A DNA stretch of 38,295 nucleotides from Candidatus Roizmanbacteria bacterium RIFCSPLOWO2_01_FULL_37_12 (GCA_001789645.1 MGAG01000026.1:21488-59782), one strand, 5' to 3'; shown: positions 24,532 to 32,828, counted from the first letter of the stretch. The notes: a model not told the origin generated them from the sequence alone. Program-made: numbers and translations.

Positions 24532-25140
24532 TTATAAATTAAAGTAAGTTTTGGCGGATTGTTCGTTTTCGATTTTTTCGGCGACGATGTAGCTCACGTA
24601 TTTTGCACTTTCTACGACTTTTTTAATGAGGGCTATTTCTTTTTCACACTCATAGGGAAAAATGTAAACGCTTTTTTGATATCCATAAAAACCAATGTAC
24701 TTTAAAAATTTTCTCAGGTATATTCTTTTGTTCCTTTGAATTTCCGGCACATCAAACATTACTAAAAACCATTTACCCTTCCACTGTTTATTCATTTTCT
24801 TTAATTCAAGAATGGCTTTGAGAGAATATTTGACAGTTGAAGGTGTTAACCAATTTTTTAGACTGACAAAGATTTCACCATTCTTTATTTGTAGACTGAC
24901 AATTTCTTTCCTTTCAAGATTTTTTAAGACTCTCTTAATTTTTGCTGAAGGAATATCCTTTTTCTTGAATTCCTTTATCAAGCTAATAATCGACCCCATT
25001 ACTATTGGGAAATTTGGCGTAATCACTATTCCTCCAATTAAAACACTCACACCTAGTGCAGCCAATACTAGTTCTCTTAGTTGCCTATGTTTAAATTGTT
25101 CGTCAGGAGATAAAGTCTTTGATTTTTCGGCTTTTTTCAC
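24532..25140 (-). CDS. PaaX/Cas2-fold transcriptional regulator (short CPR type)
   Basis: 202 aa, GTG start. The N-terminal 30-110 region has a hydrophobic segment (LRELVLAALGVSVLIGGIVITP) followed by a winged-helix-like part ending KNGEIFVSLKNW. The C-terminal domain has the Cas2-like/PaaX central signature (GKWFLVMFDVPEIQRNKR, LRKFLKYIGFYGYQKSVYIFPY). It lacks the C-terminal PaaX module seen in the 268-aa paralogue at 3082. It is not a CRISPR nuclease by context: no repeat array and no other cas genes. A 32-bp palindrome ends 15 bp before its start codon and recurs at two more sites downstream, so this protein is the likely binder. The ligand is unknown. Confidence 0.7.
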   Translation of the reverse strand: MKKAEKSKTLSPDEQFKHRQLRELVLAALGVSVLIGGIVITPNFPIVMGSIISLIKEFKKKDIPSAKIKRVLKNLERKEIVSLQIKNGEIFVSLKNWLTPSTVKYSLKAILELKKMNKQWKGKWFLVMFDVPEIQRNKRIYLRKFLKYIGFYGYQKSVYIFPYECEKEIALIKKVVESAKYVSYIVAEKIENEQSAKTYFNL

Positions 25141-25154
25141 CTTATCTATAATAT

Positions 25155-25186
25155 ACCATATAGATATCGATCGATACCTATATGGT
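25155..25186. promoter_or_regulatory. 32-bp palindromic operator, copy 3 (regulator's own promoter)
   Basis: Halves ACCATATAGATATCGA and TCGATACCTATATGGT, symmetric except one pair. On the minus strand its downstream edge supplies the TGG of an extended -10 (TGG then TATATT at 25150-25155), so a bound protein would sit on the promoter of the PaaX-like gene. This supports autoregulation. Confidence 0.75.
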
Positions 25187-25289
25187 TAACAAACTAAAAT
25201 TTGAGGGAATAAAAGAAATATTTGGGAATTCTATTGTTTAATAGTAGATGTAGGGTCGAGTTTGGACTCTTCCGGGTCTACTAATAAAT

Positions 25290-26420
25290 TTATTCGTTGT
25301 AGGGTTCGAGGGTGAGTTGTTTGTTGAGAATTTCGCCGTTTCGCCAGATTTTAAGCTTTATGCTTTGGCCAATCTTTTTCTCCATAATTTGTTTTGTTAA
25401 ACCCTGGTCGTCACCGCCTTTTACCTTTTGACCGTCAAATTCAATTATGACGTCTTCCTCTTGAATACCAGCTTTATAGGCAGGAGAATCCTCGATTACT
25501 TCTATTATATATGCGCCCTCAACAAGTTCATTTAGTATAGCCGTCTGCTTATCAATTATCTTATATCTCACCCCAATATAAGGACGCTCAAAATTTCCAC
25601 CTTGTTTATTGAAGTTATCGATAAGTGTTTTAACGATATCTATTGGTAGGGCGAATCCGATATTTTGTCCCTCCTGAGCAAGGGCTACATTGACACCAAC
25701 CGCCTGACCTTTTGAATTTAAGAGCGGCCCGCCCGAATTACCCGGATTAATTGCGGCATCCGTTTGAATTACGTTATCAAGTTTTTCAACATAACCCTCA
25801 AAAGGAGAACCGGCGGTAATTCCCCTACCCAGTCCGGAAATAATTCCAACGGTAACAGTATTGGTAAACTCCCCTAGTGGCGTCCCAATAGCTATTGCCA
25901 TCTGACCAAGTTTTAAGTTATTCGAGCTCCCCAATTTAAGCGGTTTTAATCCGGTAGCATTAATTTTTAGAATAGCCAAATCGTTTAAAGGATCACGATA
26001 AATTTTAGTAATATCGTATTTTTTGTTGTCATTAGACAGTACTTTATAAGTGGCATCCGAATCCGAAACCACATGCTTGTTTGTAATAATGAGACCGTCT
26101 GATGAAATAATAAAACCGCTTCCTATATTTTGATCAACATTTTGTTGACGTCCAGGGATTCGTCTAAATGGGCTAAATGGATTAAACGGATCGACTTCAA
26201 AAAAGTCTCCGGAAGAAGTCATTTTGTTAATACCGATTGTAACCACCGACGGAAGTGACTCCTCAACAACTTTTGTGATTACCGACTCTTCATAGATAAC
26301 CGTTTGTTTTTCGACAGTTTGACCGGGAGTCGTTTGCTGAAGGTTAAAGGGAAGTCTGGATTTTTGACCGATGGCAAGAACTATTATTAAAACCGCAAGT
26401 AAAAAAAGAAGTTTTTTCAT
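25290..26420 (-). CDS. HtrA/DegP-like serine protease with PDZ domain
   Basis: 376 aa. One N-terminal membrane anchor (about 3-18), a linker, then a trypsin-like S1C domain with the triad H116 (ITNKHVV), D147 (DPLNDLAIL) and S229 (NPGNSGGPLL), and one C-terminal PDZ domain (about 275-370, with GAYIIEVIEDSPAYKAGIQEEDVI). Such enzymes degrade or chaperone misfolded exported proteins outside the membrane. It lies downstream of a second envelope protease, ctpA, separated by a 112-bp inverted-repeat element; the two may share a role in envelope quality control. Confidence 0.92.
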   Translation of the reverse strand: MKKLLFLLAVLIIVLAIGQKSRLPFNLQQTTPGQTVEKQTVIYEESVITKVVEESLPSVVTIGINKMTSSGDFFEVDPFNPFSPFRRIPGRQQNVDQNIGSGFIISSDGLIITNKHVVSDSDATYKVLSNDNKKYDITKIYRDPLNDLAILKINATGLKPLKLGSSNNLKLGQMAIAIGTPLGEFTNTVTVGIISGLGRGITAGSPFEGYVEKLDNVIQTDAAINPGNSGGPLLNSKGQAVGVNVALAQEGQNIGFALPIDIVKTLIDNFNKQGGNFERPYIGVRYKIIDKQTAILNELVEGAYIIEVIEDSPAYKAGIQEEDVIIEFDGQKVKGGDDQGLTKQIMEKKIGQSIKLKIWRNGEILNKQLTLEPYNE

Positions 26421-26434
26421 AAAAATATTATATC

Positions 26435-26546
26435 AAAAAATCAGATTCCGTCGGAAGTTTCATTCCCGCCAGTGCTCGACTGGCGGTGAATATCGCCAGA
26501 TCTGCGCGCTGTCAGGAACCCTTTCACTTCCGCCACCTGATTTTTT
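26435..26546. repeat. 112-bp MITE-like inverted-repeat element between ctpA and htrA
   Basis: Perfect 10-bp terminal inverted repeats AAAAAATCAG (26435-26444) and CTGATTTTTT (26537-26546), an inner GGAAGT/ACTTCC pair, and a perfect central hairpin CCGCCAGT-GCTCG-ACTGGCGG (26466-26486). One end lies on the ctpA stop codon. GC content is higher than in its surroundings. No open frame inside. On the minus strand the outer arm runs into T6 and could also stop transcription. Confidence 0.6.
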
Positions 26547-27789
26547 ACTTTATAAGTTGATCTATCGCTTTATTAAGTTGGGTATCAGTCTCACGACTGG
26601 GCGAGGACCCTTCTTTTATTTTATTTTCTACCTTAATATCGGGTTCTATACCTTTGGAATTAATCCAATCTCCCTTGGGTAGAATCCATTTTGCTACAGT
26701 GATATGGAGTCCGGCTCCTTCACTGAGATTGGTTGCTTCCTGAACCGATCCTTTACCAAAACTTTTTTCACCTACCAATTTAGCTCTATTATAATCCCTT
26801 AAGGCGCCGGCTAAAATTTCTGAGGCCGAGGCAGATCCTTTATTGATCAATACTATAAGGGGTATATCCAAAAGTCTTCCCCGCCTTTGGACATCATAAA
26901 TTTTTTCTTCCTGAATAGTCGATGTTTGTTTGACAATCTGTTTACCCAATGGGAGGAATTCCGAAGCAAGATATACCGAACTTTCAAGATAGCCTCCCGG
27001 ATTGTCTCGAAGGTCTAAAACAAGTCCCTTGATCTCTCCGTTTCGCCATTTTCTCGCGACTTCATCGGTTGATTTATCCCACTCGTCATTGGTGTTGTCG
27101 CCAAATTGATTTAATTTCAGATAGGCGAAAGACTGATTTCCTTTTTTTTCGTAATTTAGCTCGACCGACTCTACGATAATTTGATCGCGTATTATTTCAA
27201 CTTGAAACTCTTTTGAATCGCGTTCTAACATAAGGTTTACCTTTGTGCCTTTAGGTCCGCGAATTTTTGAAACTGCCTGGGGCAGGGTCCAGCCTTTAGT
27301 GGATTGATCGTCGACTTTATTGATATAGTCCCCGGCATGCACATTTGCTTTTTGTGCGGGTGAATTTTTAAGCGGAGCAACGATTACTATTCGGTTGTCC
27401 TGGAGTCCCAATTGAGCGCCTATTCCCTCAAATTTTCCGGCTAAATCGTTTTTGGCTTCTTTGTTTTCTTCAGGAGTGAGAAAAAAAGTATACGGGTCCT
27501 CGAGCGAGGAAACCATTCCTTTTATGGCTCCATAGAACATTTTTTGTGTCTCAATTTTGCTTTTATCTATAAATTTTTTTTCAAGCTCGTTCCAGACTTC
27601 CCAAAAAAGAGCAAAATCGAGATTTTTTTTATCAATGGTCGGCTGATTTGAATCATTCAAGATCGCTGTGTTCAAACGATCAACACCGGAAATTCTATTT
27701 TTGTATTCGCTAAATCTAAATCCTAAGCCAAAAAGAAATATGGCAATTGACAGTATGAGTAGAATTTTAGTAATTTTTTTCCTTACCAT
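26545..27789 (-). CDS. ctpA: C-terminal processing peptidase (S41 family, CtpA/Prc)
   Basis: 414 aa. N-terminal membrane anchor (about 8-26), a PDZ domain (about 115-200, with GIGAQLGLQDNRIVIVAPLKNSP), and the S41 catalytic domain with LRDNPGGYL, the nucleophile S321 in KGSASASEILAGAL and the general-base lysine K346 in SFGKGSVQ, 25 residues apart as in characterised Ctp enzymes. Cleaves C-terminal tails of envelope proteins. The ATG directly abuts the stop of the 238-aa gene (TAAATG). Confidence 0.93.
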   Translation of the reverse strand: MVRKKITKILLILSIAIFLFGLGFRFSEYKNRISGVDRLNTAILNDSNQPTIDKKNLDFALFWEVWNELEKKFIDKSKIETQKMFYGAIKGMVSSLEDPYTFFLTPEENKEAKNDLAGKFEGIGAQLGLQDNRIVIVAPLKNSPAQKANVHAGDYINKVDDQSTKGWTLPQAVSKIRGPKGTKVNLMLERDSKEFQVEIIRDQIIVESVELNYEKKGNQSFAYLKLNQFGDNTNDEWDKSTDEVARKWRNGEIKGLVLDLRDNPGGYLESSVYLASEFLPLGKQIVKQTSTIQEEKIYDVQRRGRLLDIPLIVLINKGSASASEILAGALRDYNRAKLVGEKSFGKGSVQEATNLSEGAGLHITVAKWILPKGDWINSKGIEPDIKVENKIKEGSSPSRETDTQLNKAIDQLIK

Positions 27790-28506
27790 TTATTTATAGA
27801 AGTATATCTTACTAAATTGTTTGTTAATTAAACAGTACGGTAAATTCAGATGGAGGATCATTTTGAAATCATCGATGATTTTAATCAGGGCATTAGCTAA
27901 ATTTGATACTTGTGGGGGATTCTTGAGAGTAACGAATCCTTTTATTCCAAGCGCTTCGGCTTTAGCTTGAAGATAGGATGTGACAGACTCGGTAACCATG
28001 ATTTTGTTAGACGATTGAGTAGCAAAAATTGGTTTAGTTGAATCCTTAAGATAAATCGTTTCTCCGCCAAAATCAGAAGTTGCTTGTTTAAGATTAAATT
28101 CGCGGATTTCAGCCGTTTTAACCTTCAGATATTTTTTTTCCAGTTCTACAACCTCACCCTTAAAATAGGACTTGATATAACCACTTCGGCTAATTGAAGT
28201 GGAAATTGTAACCTCACCGGTTTGATGATTTATTTCTTTTATAATTCCTTTGGAATCACTAACAACCTTGTAATTATTTATTACACTCTTTTTTTCGGCA
28301 AATACTTCGCCTGAATCGATAGCGTCTCCGACAAATTTTTTTAAATAATTAAAGATTTTATCCGAAGGAATGTGTAACTTATTTGCAACCGGAATTGAAA
28401 TGTCAGAAATTATTTTGTTTTCAAGAAAGGGTGAGTTAAAATCCACAATCTGCCCTAGTTTTAACAAACATTTTGTATCTTCCGGGATAGTCACGGTTAA
28501 GTACAT
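27790..28506 (-). CDS. Protein of unknown function, beta-rich with a barrel-sandwich-like segment
   Basis: 238 aa, no signal peptide or membrane helix. The N-terminal 100 residues have a pattern of short strands around glycines (LLKLGQIVDFNSPFLE, DAIDSGEVFAEKK, VVSDSKGIIKEINHQTGEVTI) that resembles a lipoyl/barrel-sandwich fold, in which a loop of this type often carries a modified lysine or serves as a docking surface. The C-terminal half is mixed (EIREFNLKQATSDFGGETIYL, SYLQAKAEALGIKGFVTLKNPP). I do not recognise the family. It abuts ctpA with no gap and lies 58 bp after rpsR. Confidence 0.6.
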   Translation of the reverse strand: MYLTVTIPEDTKCLLKLGQIVDFNSPFLENKIISDISIPVANKLHIPSDKIFNYLKKFVGDAIDSGEVFAEKKSVINNYKVVSDSKGIIKEINHQTGEVTISTSISRSGYIKSYFKGEVVELEKKYLKVKTAEIREFNLKQATSDFGGETIYLKDSTKPIFATQSSNKIMVTESVTSYLQAKAEALGIKGFVTLKNPPQVSNLANALIKIIDDFKMILHLNLPYCLINKQFSKIYFYK

Positions 28507-28564
28507 ATTTAAATTATAGCAATTAGTAAAAGTTGGGAATACGTAGTTTAATTATCGAACTATT

Positions 28565-28774
28565 TTATCTTAATCCTTGATAGGAGACATAAGGCATTAA
28601 AGCCAGAAATCGGGAATATTTAACTTGTTTGGTTAGGGTACGCTGATGCTTTGCACAAATGCCTGTTTTGTCCCGACCTAAAATTTTTTTTCTGGGTGAT
28701 AAAAATTTGGTCAAGTTTTCTACTTCTTTATAACTTGGCTCGACCTTGTATTGACAAAAAAAACAGTTATTCAT
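28565..28774 (-). CDS. rpsR: Small ribosomal subunit protein bS18
   Basis: 69 aa. KFLSPRKKILGRDKTGICAKHQRTLTKQVKYSRFLALMPY is the conserved S18 core that pairs with bS6 on 16S rRNA. C4, C7, C40 and H43 form a possible zinc site of the C+ type. Last ribosomal gene of the rpsF-ssb-rpsR operon, the standard bacterial order. Confidence 0.94.
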   Translation of the reverse strand: MNNCFFCQYKVEPSYKEVENLTKFLSPRKKILGRDKTGICAKHQRTLTKQVKYSRFLALMPYVSYQGLR

Positions 28775-28862
28775 AATTTAGTTAGATCATTAGTGACTTA
28801 GAAGCTTAGCTTTTTGGAATTTTATTAGCTAATTAACTAAGTAACAAATAACTGACTAACTT

Positions 28863-29375
28863 TTAAAACGGTATATCGTCTGGATTTACTTCCTCACTTT
28901 TCTTATCATCTTTTTTTAAGACTTCTTTTTTTTCTGGATCTGAAGGAATATCCTCCGTAGGTGTTAGATCACCAGCAGTATCCTGATCGGCTGTTTTAGC
29001 CTCTTCCACAACGGCTTCGCTTTCAACAGCAGTTTTTCTGCCATCACCAAAGACAATAAAATCATCCAGAACAATTTCGGAAACGGTTCTTTGTACGCCG
29101 TCGCGACCGTTAAAGGTTCGGTAAACAAGCCTTCCCTCGAGATATACCTTTCTGCCCTTACTTAATAATTTTCCGCAAAGTTCCGCTAATTTTTGCCAAG
29201 CGATGATTCTGTGGTACTGAGTTTCTTCCTTAGTTGATCCGTCTGCTGTTTTCCAAGATCTGTTAGTAGCCACACCGAAGCTGCAAACGGCAGTGCCAGA
29301 TGGCGTATATTTTAATTCGGGATCGCGCGTCAGATTTCCGATCAAAATGACTCTGTTTAAAGATCTGCTTGCCAT
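28863..29375 (-). CDS. ssb: Single-stranded DNA-binding protein
   Basis: 170 aa. OB-fold domain (about 1-112: SLNRVILIGNLTRDPELKYT, GTAVCSFGVATNR, YHRIIAWQKLAELCGKLLSKG, YLEGRLVYRTF), a flexible acidic Glu/Asp/Lys-rich tail, and the conserved interaction tip DDIPF at the C-terminus. Binds ssDNA in replication and repair. Between rpsF (9 bp) and rpsR (88 bp). Confidence 0.96.
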   Translation of the reverse strand: MASRSLNRVILIGNLTRDPELKYTPSGTAVCSFGVATNRSWKTADGSTKEETQYHRIIAWQKLAELCGKLLSKGRKVYLEGRLVYRTFNGRDGVQRTVSEIVLDDFIVFGDGRKTAVESEAVVEEAKTADQDTAGDLTPTEDIPSDPEKKEVLKKDDKKSEEVNPDDIPF

Positions 29376-29384
29376 TTTTTAAAT

Positions 29385-29645
29385 TTAAATTTTTAACAAT
29401 AAATAGCGGATAACCTTATCATTGAAATTGAGTCTCTTTTTTAATTCGCCAATATTTTTCTGATCGATTTCGATAAGCAAATGAAAATAATATGCGTTTA
29501 GATTTTTTTTAATCGGATATTCCAATGTTCTTTTACCCCATTCATCAGCTTTTTCAATTTTGCCCTTGAGGAGGACGATTAATTCTTTTAAATTTATAAT
29601 TTCTGCTTCTTCAGGAATGAGCAAGGTTAGTTCGTACTTAATCAT
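29385..29645 (-). CDS. rpsF: Small ribosomal subunit protein bS6
   Basis: 86 aa, slightly shorter than the usual 95-100 at the C-terminus. KYELTLLIPEE opening strand, ADEWGKRTLEYPIKKNLNAYYFHLLIEID and NFNDKVIRYLLLKI match the bS6 ferredoxin-like fold that binds bS18. First gene of the rpsF-ssb-rpsR operon and divergent from the membrane glycosyltransferase. Confidence 0.93.
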   Translation of the reverse strand: MIKYELTLLIPEEAEIINLKELIVLLKGKIEKADEWGKRTLEYPIKKNLNAYYFHLLIEIDQKNIGELKKRLNFNDKVIRYLLLKI

Positions 29646-29696
29646 AATCTAATACTCATTTGCGATTTGAGAATAATCTATATAATAATATTCTGT

Positions 29697-31604
29697 ATGC
29701 CAAAAATCAAGAGAACTTTATTAATTGTCTGTTGGATATTGGCTGTAGGGATATTAATCTATACCAGATTTGTGGGACTGGATTGGGGTCTCCCCTACCA
29801 TATGCATCCCGATGAGCGAAATATGGCTAATGCAATTCAACAGTTTGACTGTAAAATTCCAATTTTCTCCCGATTTAATCGGGATCCAAACGATCCTAAA
29901 TTTTCAAGCGGTAAATTTCAAATTAAAGAGTGCCTTAATCCCAATTTTTTTGCCTATGGACAGTTTCCTCTTTATTTGGGATACGGGATTGTTTTTATAT
30001 TAAAATTTTTTGACGGAGATTTGACTGCGCCGGTCAGTTTTGAGGAAGCGGCAATATCTCTTAGAATTATTTCGGCATTAGCATCAATCGTAAATATCTT
30101 GGTTTTACTAAAAATAGTTGGGCTGATATCAGAGAGATATTCGATATTAGATATCAGATATGACCAAAAAGATAAAAAAATCCAAATATCAAAAATCTAT
30201 TATCTAATATCGTTGTTAATTCTTATTTTTTCTCCCTTCTTTATCCAGTTTTCACATTTTGGAACTACCGAATCCTTGTTAATGTTGCTGTACAGCATAA
30301 TAATTTATTTATGTATTAAATTTGCTCAAAATAAGATTTCAGTATCACGATTTCAAATATTAGTTGCCTTTTTTTCAGGAATTGCAGTCGCAACAAAAGT
30401 TTCATCGTTATTATTTTTGATTGTTCCGGCTGCGCTGGTTATTGATAAAACCAGAAATAACTTTTTAGCGAGGGTTATATCAATTTGGTATGTAACTGTC
30501 CTTGCCCTTGTTTTCAGTATTCTGTTTTCACCGCATAATTTTATAAATTTTTCGGACTTTTTGGGTTCGATGAAGTATGAATCGGATGTTGCCGTAGGCG
30601 CTTATAAAGCATTTTATACCAGACAATTTGAGATGGTCGACCCGATAATATTTCAAATCAACAAAATTTTTCCTTATGTCATGGGGTGGCCTGCTTTTAT
30701 ATTTTTTATATTTGGATTTTTATTTTTGCCCTTTAAACCGGAATTTAATTTACTGCGCTTGGCAATTATTGTAGGTTTCTTACCCAATGCCTTTTTTTAT
30801 GCTAAATGGACGAGATTTGTTGCGCCAATTTTACCGTTGATGTTGTTAATAGGAGTTTTGTTTCTGGTTTCAGTATATCGATTTTTTTTGAGAAAAATAT
30901 CAAATATCAAATATCAAAGATCTAAATTACATTTCAAATATCAAAAATTTTACATTTATACCTGTCATTTTGCATTTTGCATTTTAATTTTTGCATTAAT
31001 AATCCCGGGTATAGCCTATCTTTCCGTTTACCAAAAACCCGACGTGCGTTTTACGGCTTCGGAGTGGATTTACAAAAATATTCCCAGTAAAAGTTACATA
31101 CTTTCTGAGACTGCGAATGTCGTAGACGTTCCCATTCCATCGCCTAAATATCGCAATGATGCGGTATTAGAACAATTCAGCAATCTAAAGTATATCTCGT
31201 TTAATTTTTACGATTTGGATGTAAATCCGGAACTTCAACCCCAACTGCCGGAAAATCTGGCAAAAGCCGATTATATCTTCATTCCCTCAAGAAGGATATT
31301 CGCCAACCACTATTGTCCCAGGGATGAGATTCTGCCAATCGCAAGCAGAGAGTTAAATTTTAAATTAATGAGCATTGAGGATGAAGACAGATGTAGTTAT
31401 TTAAGAAAGGCCTATCCCCTACTTAACAATTATTATGACAAGCTTTTTTCCGGCGAACTTGGATTTAACAAAGTAGCCGAGTTCAATTCGTTTCCCAAAA
31501 TCCAGTTATTTGGAAAGACTTTATTGGAGTTTACCGATGAAGAAGCCGAAGAGACCTGGACCGTCTTCGACCACCCGGTTTTAAGAATTTATAAAAAGTT
31601 ATAA
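29697..31604 (+). CDS. GT-C membrane glycosyltransferase (PMT/ArnT-like)
   Basis: 635 aa from the ATG at 29697; an in-frame TTG at 29667 would add ten residues but lies upstream of a TATAAT (29681-29686), so the ATG is preferred. About 10-12 hydrophobic helices in the first 440 residues, then a periplasmic domain of about 170. The first extracellular loop has the acidic DE pair of GT-C enzymes in YHMHPDERN. These use polyprenyl-phosphate sugars to modify proteins or lipids. Two hydrophilic stretches (30142-30212 and about 30894-30995) are encoded by repetitive AT-rich words, an in-frame intrusion. Substrate unknown. Confidence 0.82.
   Translation: MPKIKRTLLIVCWILAVGILIYTRFVGLDWGLPYHMHPDERNMANAIQQFDCKIPIFSRFNRDPNDPKFSSGKFQIKECLNPNFFAYGQFPLYLGYGIVFILKFFDGDLTAPVSFEEAAISLRIISALASIVNILVLLKIVGLISERYSILDIRYDQKDKKIQISKIYYLISLLILIFSPFFIQFSHFGTTESLLMLLYSIIIYLCIKFAQNKISVSRFQILVAFFSGIAVATKVSSLLFLIVPAALVIDKTRNNFLARVISIWYVTVLALVFSILFSPHNFINFSDFLGSMKYESDVAVGAYKAFYTRQFEMVDPIIFQINKIFPYVMGWPAFIFFIFGFLFLPFKPEFNLLRLAIIVGFLPNAFFYAKWTRFVAPILPLMLLIGVLFLVSVYRFFLRKISNIKYQRSKLHFKYQKFYIYTCHFAFCILIFALIIPGIAYLSVYQKPDVRFTASEWIYKNIPSKSYILSETANVVDVPIPSPKYRNDAVLEQFSNLKYISFNFYDLDVNPELQPQLPENLAKADYIFIPSRRIFANHYCPRDEILPIASRELNFKLMSIEDEDRCSYLRKAYPLLNNYYDKLFSGELGFNKVAEFNSFPKIQLFGKTLLEFTDEEAEETWTVFDHPVLRIYKKL
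30142..30212 (+). repeat. In-frame inverted-repeat insertion inside the GT-C gene, copy A
   Basis: CGATATTAGATA (30142-30153) and its exact inverse TATCTAATATCG (30201-30212) bound a 71-bp stretch rich in ATATC words, read through as a hydrophilic loop (the region containing RYDQKDKKIQ). The frame is kept. Confidence 0.6.
30894..30995 (+). repeat. In-frame repeat-word insertion inside the GT-C gene, copy B
   Basis: Three consecutive AAATATC units, then ATTTCAAATATC and two TTTTGCA units, the same word family as the intergenic element at 19189-19319. It encodes ISNIKYQRSKLHFKYQKFY between two membrane helices, without breaking the frame. Confidence 0.5.
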
Positions 31605-31664
31605 GCCAGAATTGGATTTAGTTACGGTAACTATTTTAGTTGTAACCTATAGCACTAGAAAGGA

Positions 31665-31693
31665 TTGATGCGGTTGATCTTCTATGATATAAT
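31665..31693 (+). promoter_or_regulatory. Promoter of the M20 peptidase / Pth-ATP-grasp operon
   Basis: TTGATG (31665-31670), 17-bp spacer, perfect TATAAT (31688-31693). Transcription would start near 31700, giving a 5' leader of about 45 nt. The rest of the gap after the GT-C gene holds only a short GTTAC/GTAAC inverted repeat. Confidence 0.65.
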
Positions 31694-31745
31694 AAAATCC
31701 CTTTTTAATCGACGGAGTTAAGATTTAACTATTCCTATAGTAGTA

Positions 31746-32819
31746 ATGAAAAAAATAATTGCTTTAGCCAGACGTTATATAGCTATAAAATCAGTTGGGG
31801 ATAACAAATCGGATTTAAACAGAGCCATTTCATTTTGCAAAAAACTTATACCTAAATACAAAAATCTTGTCTTGAAGGAATATGAATTTAACGGAAAAAA
31901 GTCACTCGTTATTAGCTATAAAGGTATTAAAAATGCTACCGTAATGCTTCATGGACATATAGATGTAGTACCGGGTTCAGGTGATAGTTTTGTTTTAAAA
32001 CGAACAGGAGATAAATTAATCGGACGAGGAGTTTACGATATGAAAATTACCGTTTTAATTTTTTGTAAGATTTTGGGGGAGTTAAGTGAAAGCGTATTAA
32101 AAAAAATTGGAGTAATGATAGTAACTGACGAAGAAATCGGGGGGGAAAATGGAACAAAAAGACTATGTAAATATTATAAACCTAAATTTTTTCTGACAGG
32201 TGAACCCACTAACCTGACAATTTTTACTCAAGCTAAAGGAGCTTTATGGGTTGAAATAGTACAAAAAGGAAAGGCGGCGCATAGTGGCGGGCCATGGTTG
32301 GGAAAAAACGCCATAGAACTGATGAATAAAAATATTGTTAAACTCTTACAAAAAAGACCAAATCCAAAGAAATATGAATGGAAAACGACGTTTAATTTAA
32401 GCCAAATCAGCGGAGGAAGCTATATTAATTCAGTAGCAGACTCCTGCATTCTGAAGGTTGATGTAAGATATCTGCCCAATGCATCGGTTAAATCGATACT
32501 GAAGTTTTTAAAGAAGACTTTTATTGGTGCACAAATAAAGGTATTAAGAAACAATAGCCCTACTATTAATAATGAAAATAATTTCTATATTAAAAAATTA
32601 AGCGAGACATTTGAAAATGTGGCAAAGATAAAAAACAGATTTGGAAAAAACTTGGGATTTACTGATGCACGGTACTACTCTGCTTTAGGTATTCCGGCGG
32701 TTTCCTTTGGACCTTTAGGAGGAGACGCACACTCGGAAAAAGAGTGGGTAAGCTTAAAAAGTGTCAGACTTTATGAAAAAGTGTTAATTAATTTTTTGAA
32801 TAGTATAGTGCCTGAATAA
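31746..32819 (+). CDS. M20-family metallopeptidase (ArgE/DapE/CPG2-like)
   Basis: 357 aa. Two-zinc amidohydrolase with all expected ligands: H71 and D73 in HGHIDVVPG, bridging D98 in GRGVYDMK, catalytic E129-E130 in TDEEIGGENG, E153 in TGEPT, the lid-domain H179 in GKAAHSGGPW, and the last His in GGDAHSEKEW. These enzymes remove acyl, succinyl or amino acid groups from amino acids and short peptides; which one cannot be told. No signal peptide, so cytoplasmic. It precedes the Pth-ATP-grasp fusion gene by 9 bp under a common promoter, suggesting that it works on the product or substrate of that protein. Confidence 0.9.
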   Translation: MKKIIALARRYIAIKSVGDNKSDLNRAISFCKKLIPKYKNLVLKEYEFNGKKSLVISYKGIKNATVMLHGHIDVVPGSGDSFVLKRTGDKLIGRGVYDMKITVLIFCKILGELSESVLKKIGVMIVTDEEIGGENGTKRLCKYYKPKFFLTGEPTNLTIFTQAKGALWVEIVQKGKAAHSGGPWLGKNAIELMNKNIVKLLQKRPNPKKYEWKTTFNLSQISGGSYINSVADSCILKVDVRYLPNASVKSILKFLKKTFIGAQIKVLRNNSPTINNENNFYIKKLSETFENVAKIKNRFGKNLGFTDARYYSALGIPAVSFGPLGGDAHSEKEWVSLKSVRLYEKVLINFLNSIVPE

Positions 32820-32828
32820 TTCCAAACT

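Noticed and set aside
24532-25140. CRISPR-associated Cas2 nuclease
   Set aside because: The Cas2-like fold is also the central PaaX domain; there is a winged-helix-like N-terminus, an operator at the promoter, no cas1 and no repeat-spacer array.
23854-25186. CRISPR array formed by the three 32-bp repeats
   Set aside because: Copies are about 580-720 bp apart with genes between them, and each is a palindrome before a gene, so they are operators and not CRISPR repeats.
29667-29696. TTG start for the GT-C glycosyltransferase
   Set aside because: It lies upstream of a TATAAT box, and the ATG at 29697 begins a normal positive-inside signal-anchor (MPKIKRTLL).
31605-31745. tRNA or small RNA gene in the gap before the M20 gene
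   Set aside because: No cloverleaf or CCA-like end can be drawn; only a promoter and a short inverted repeat are visible.
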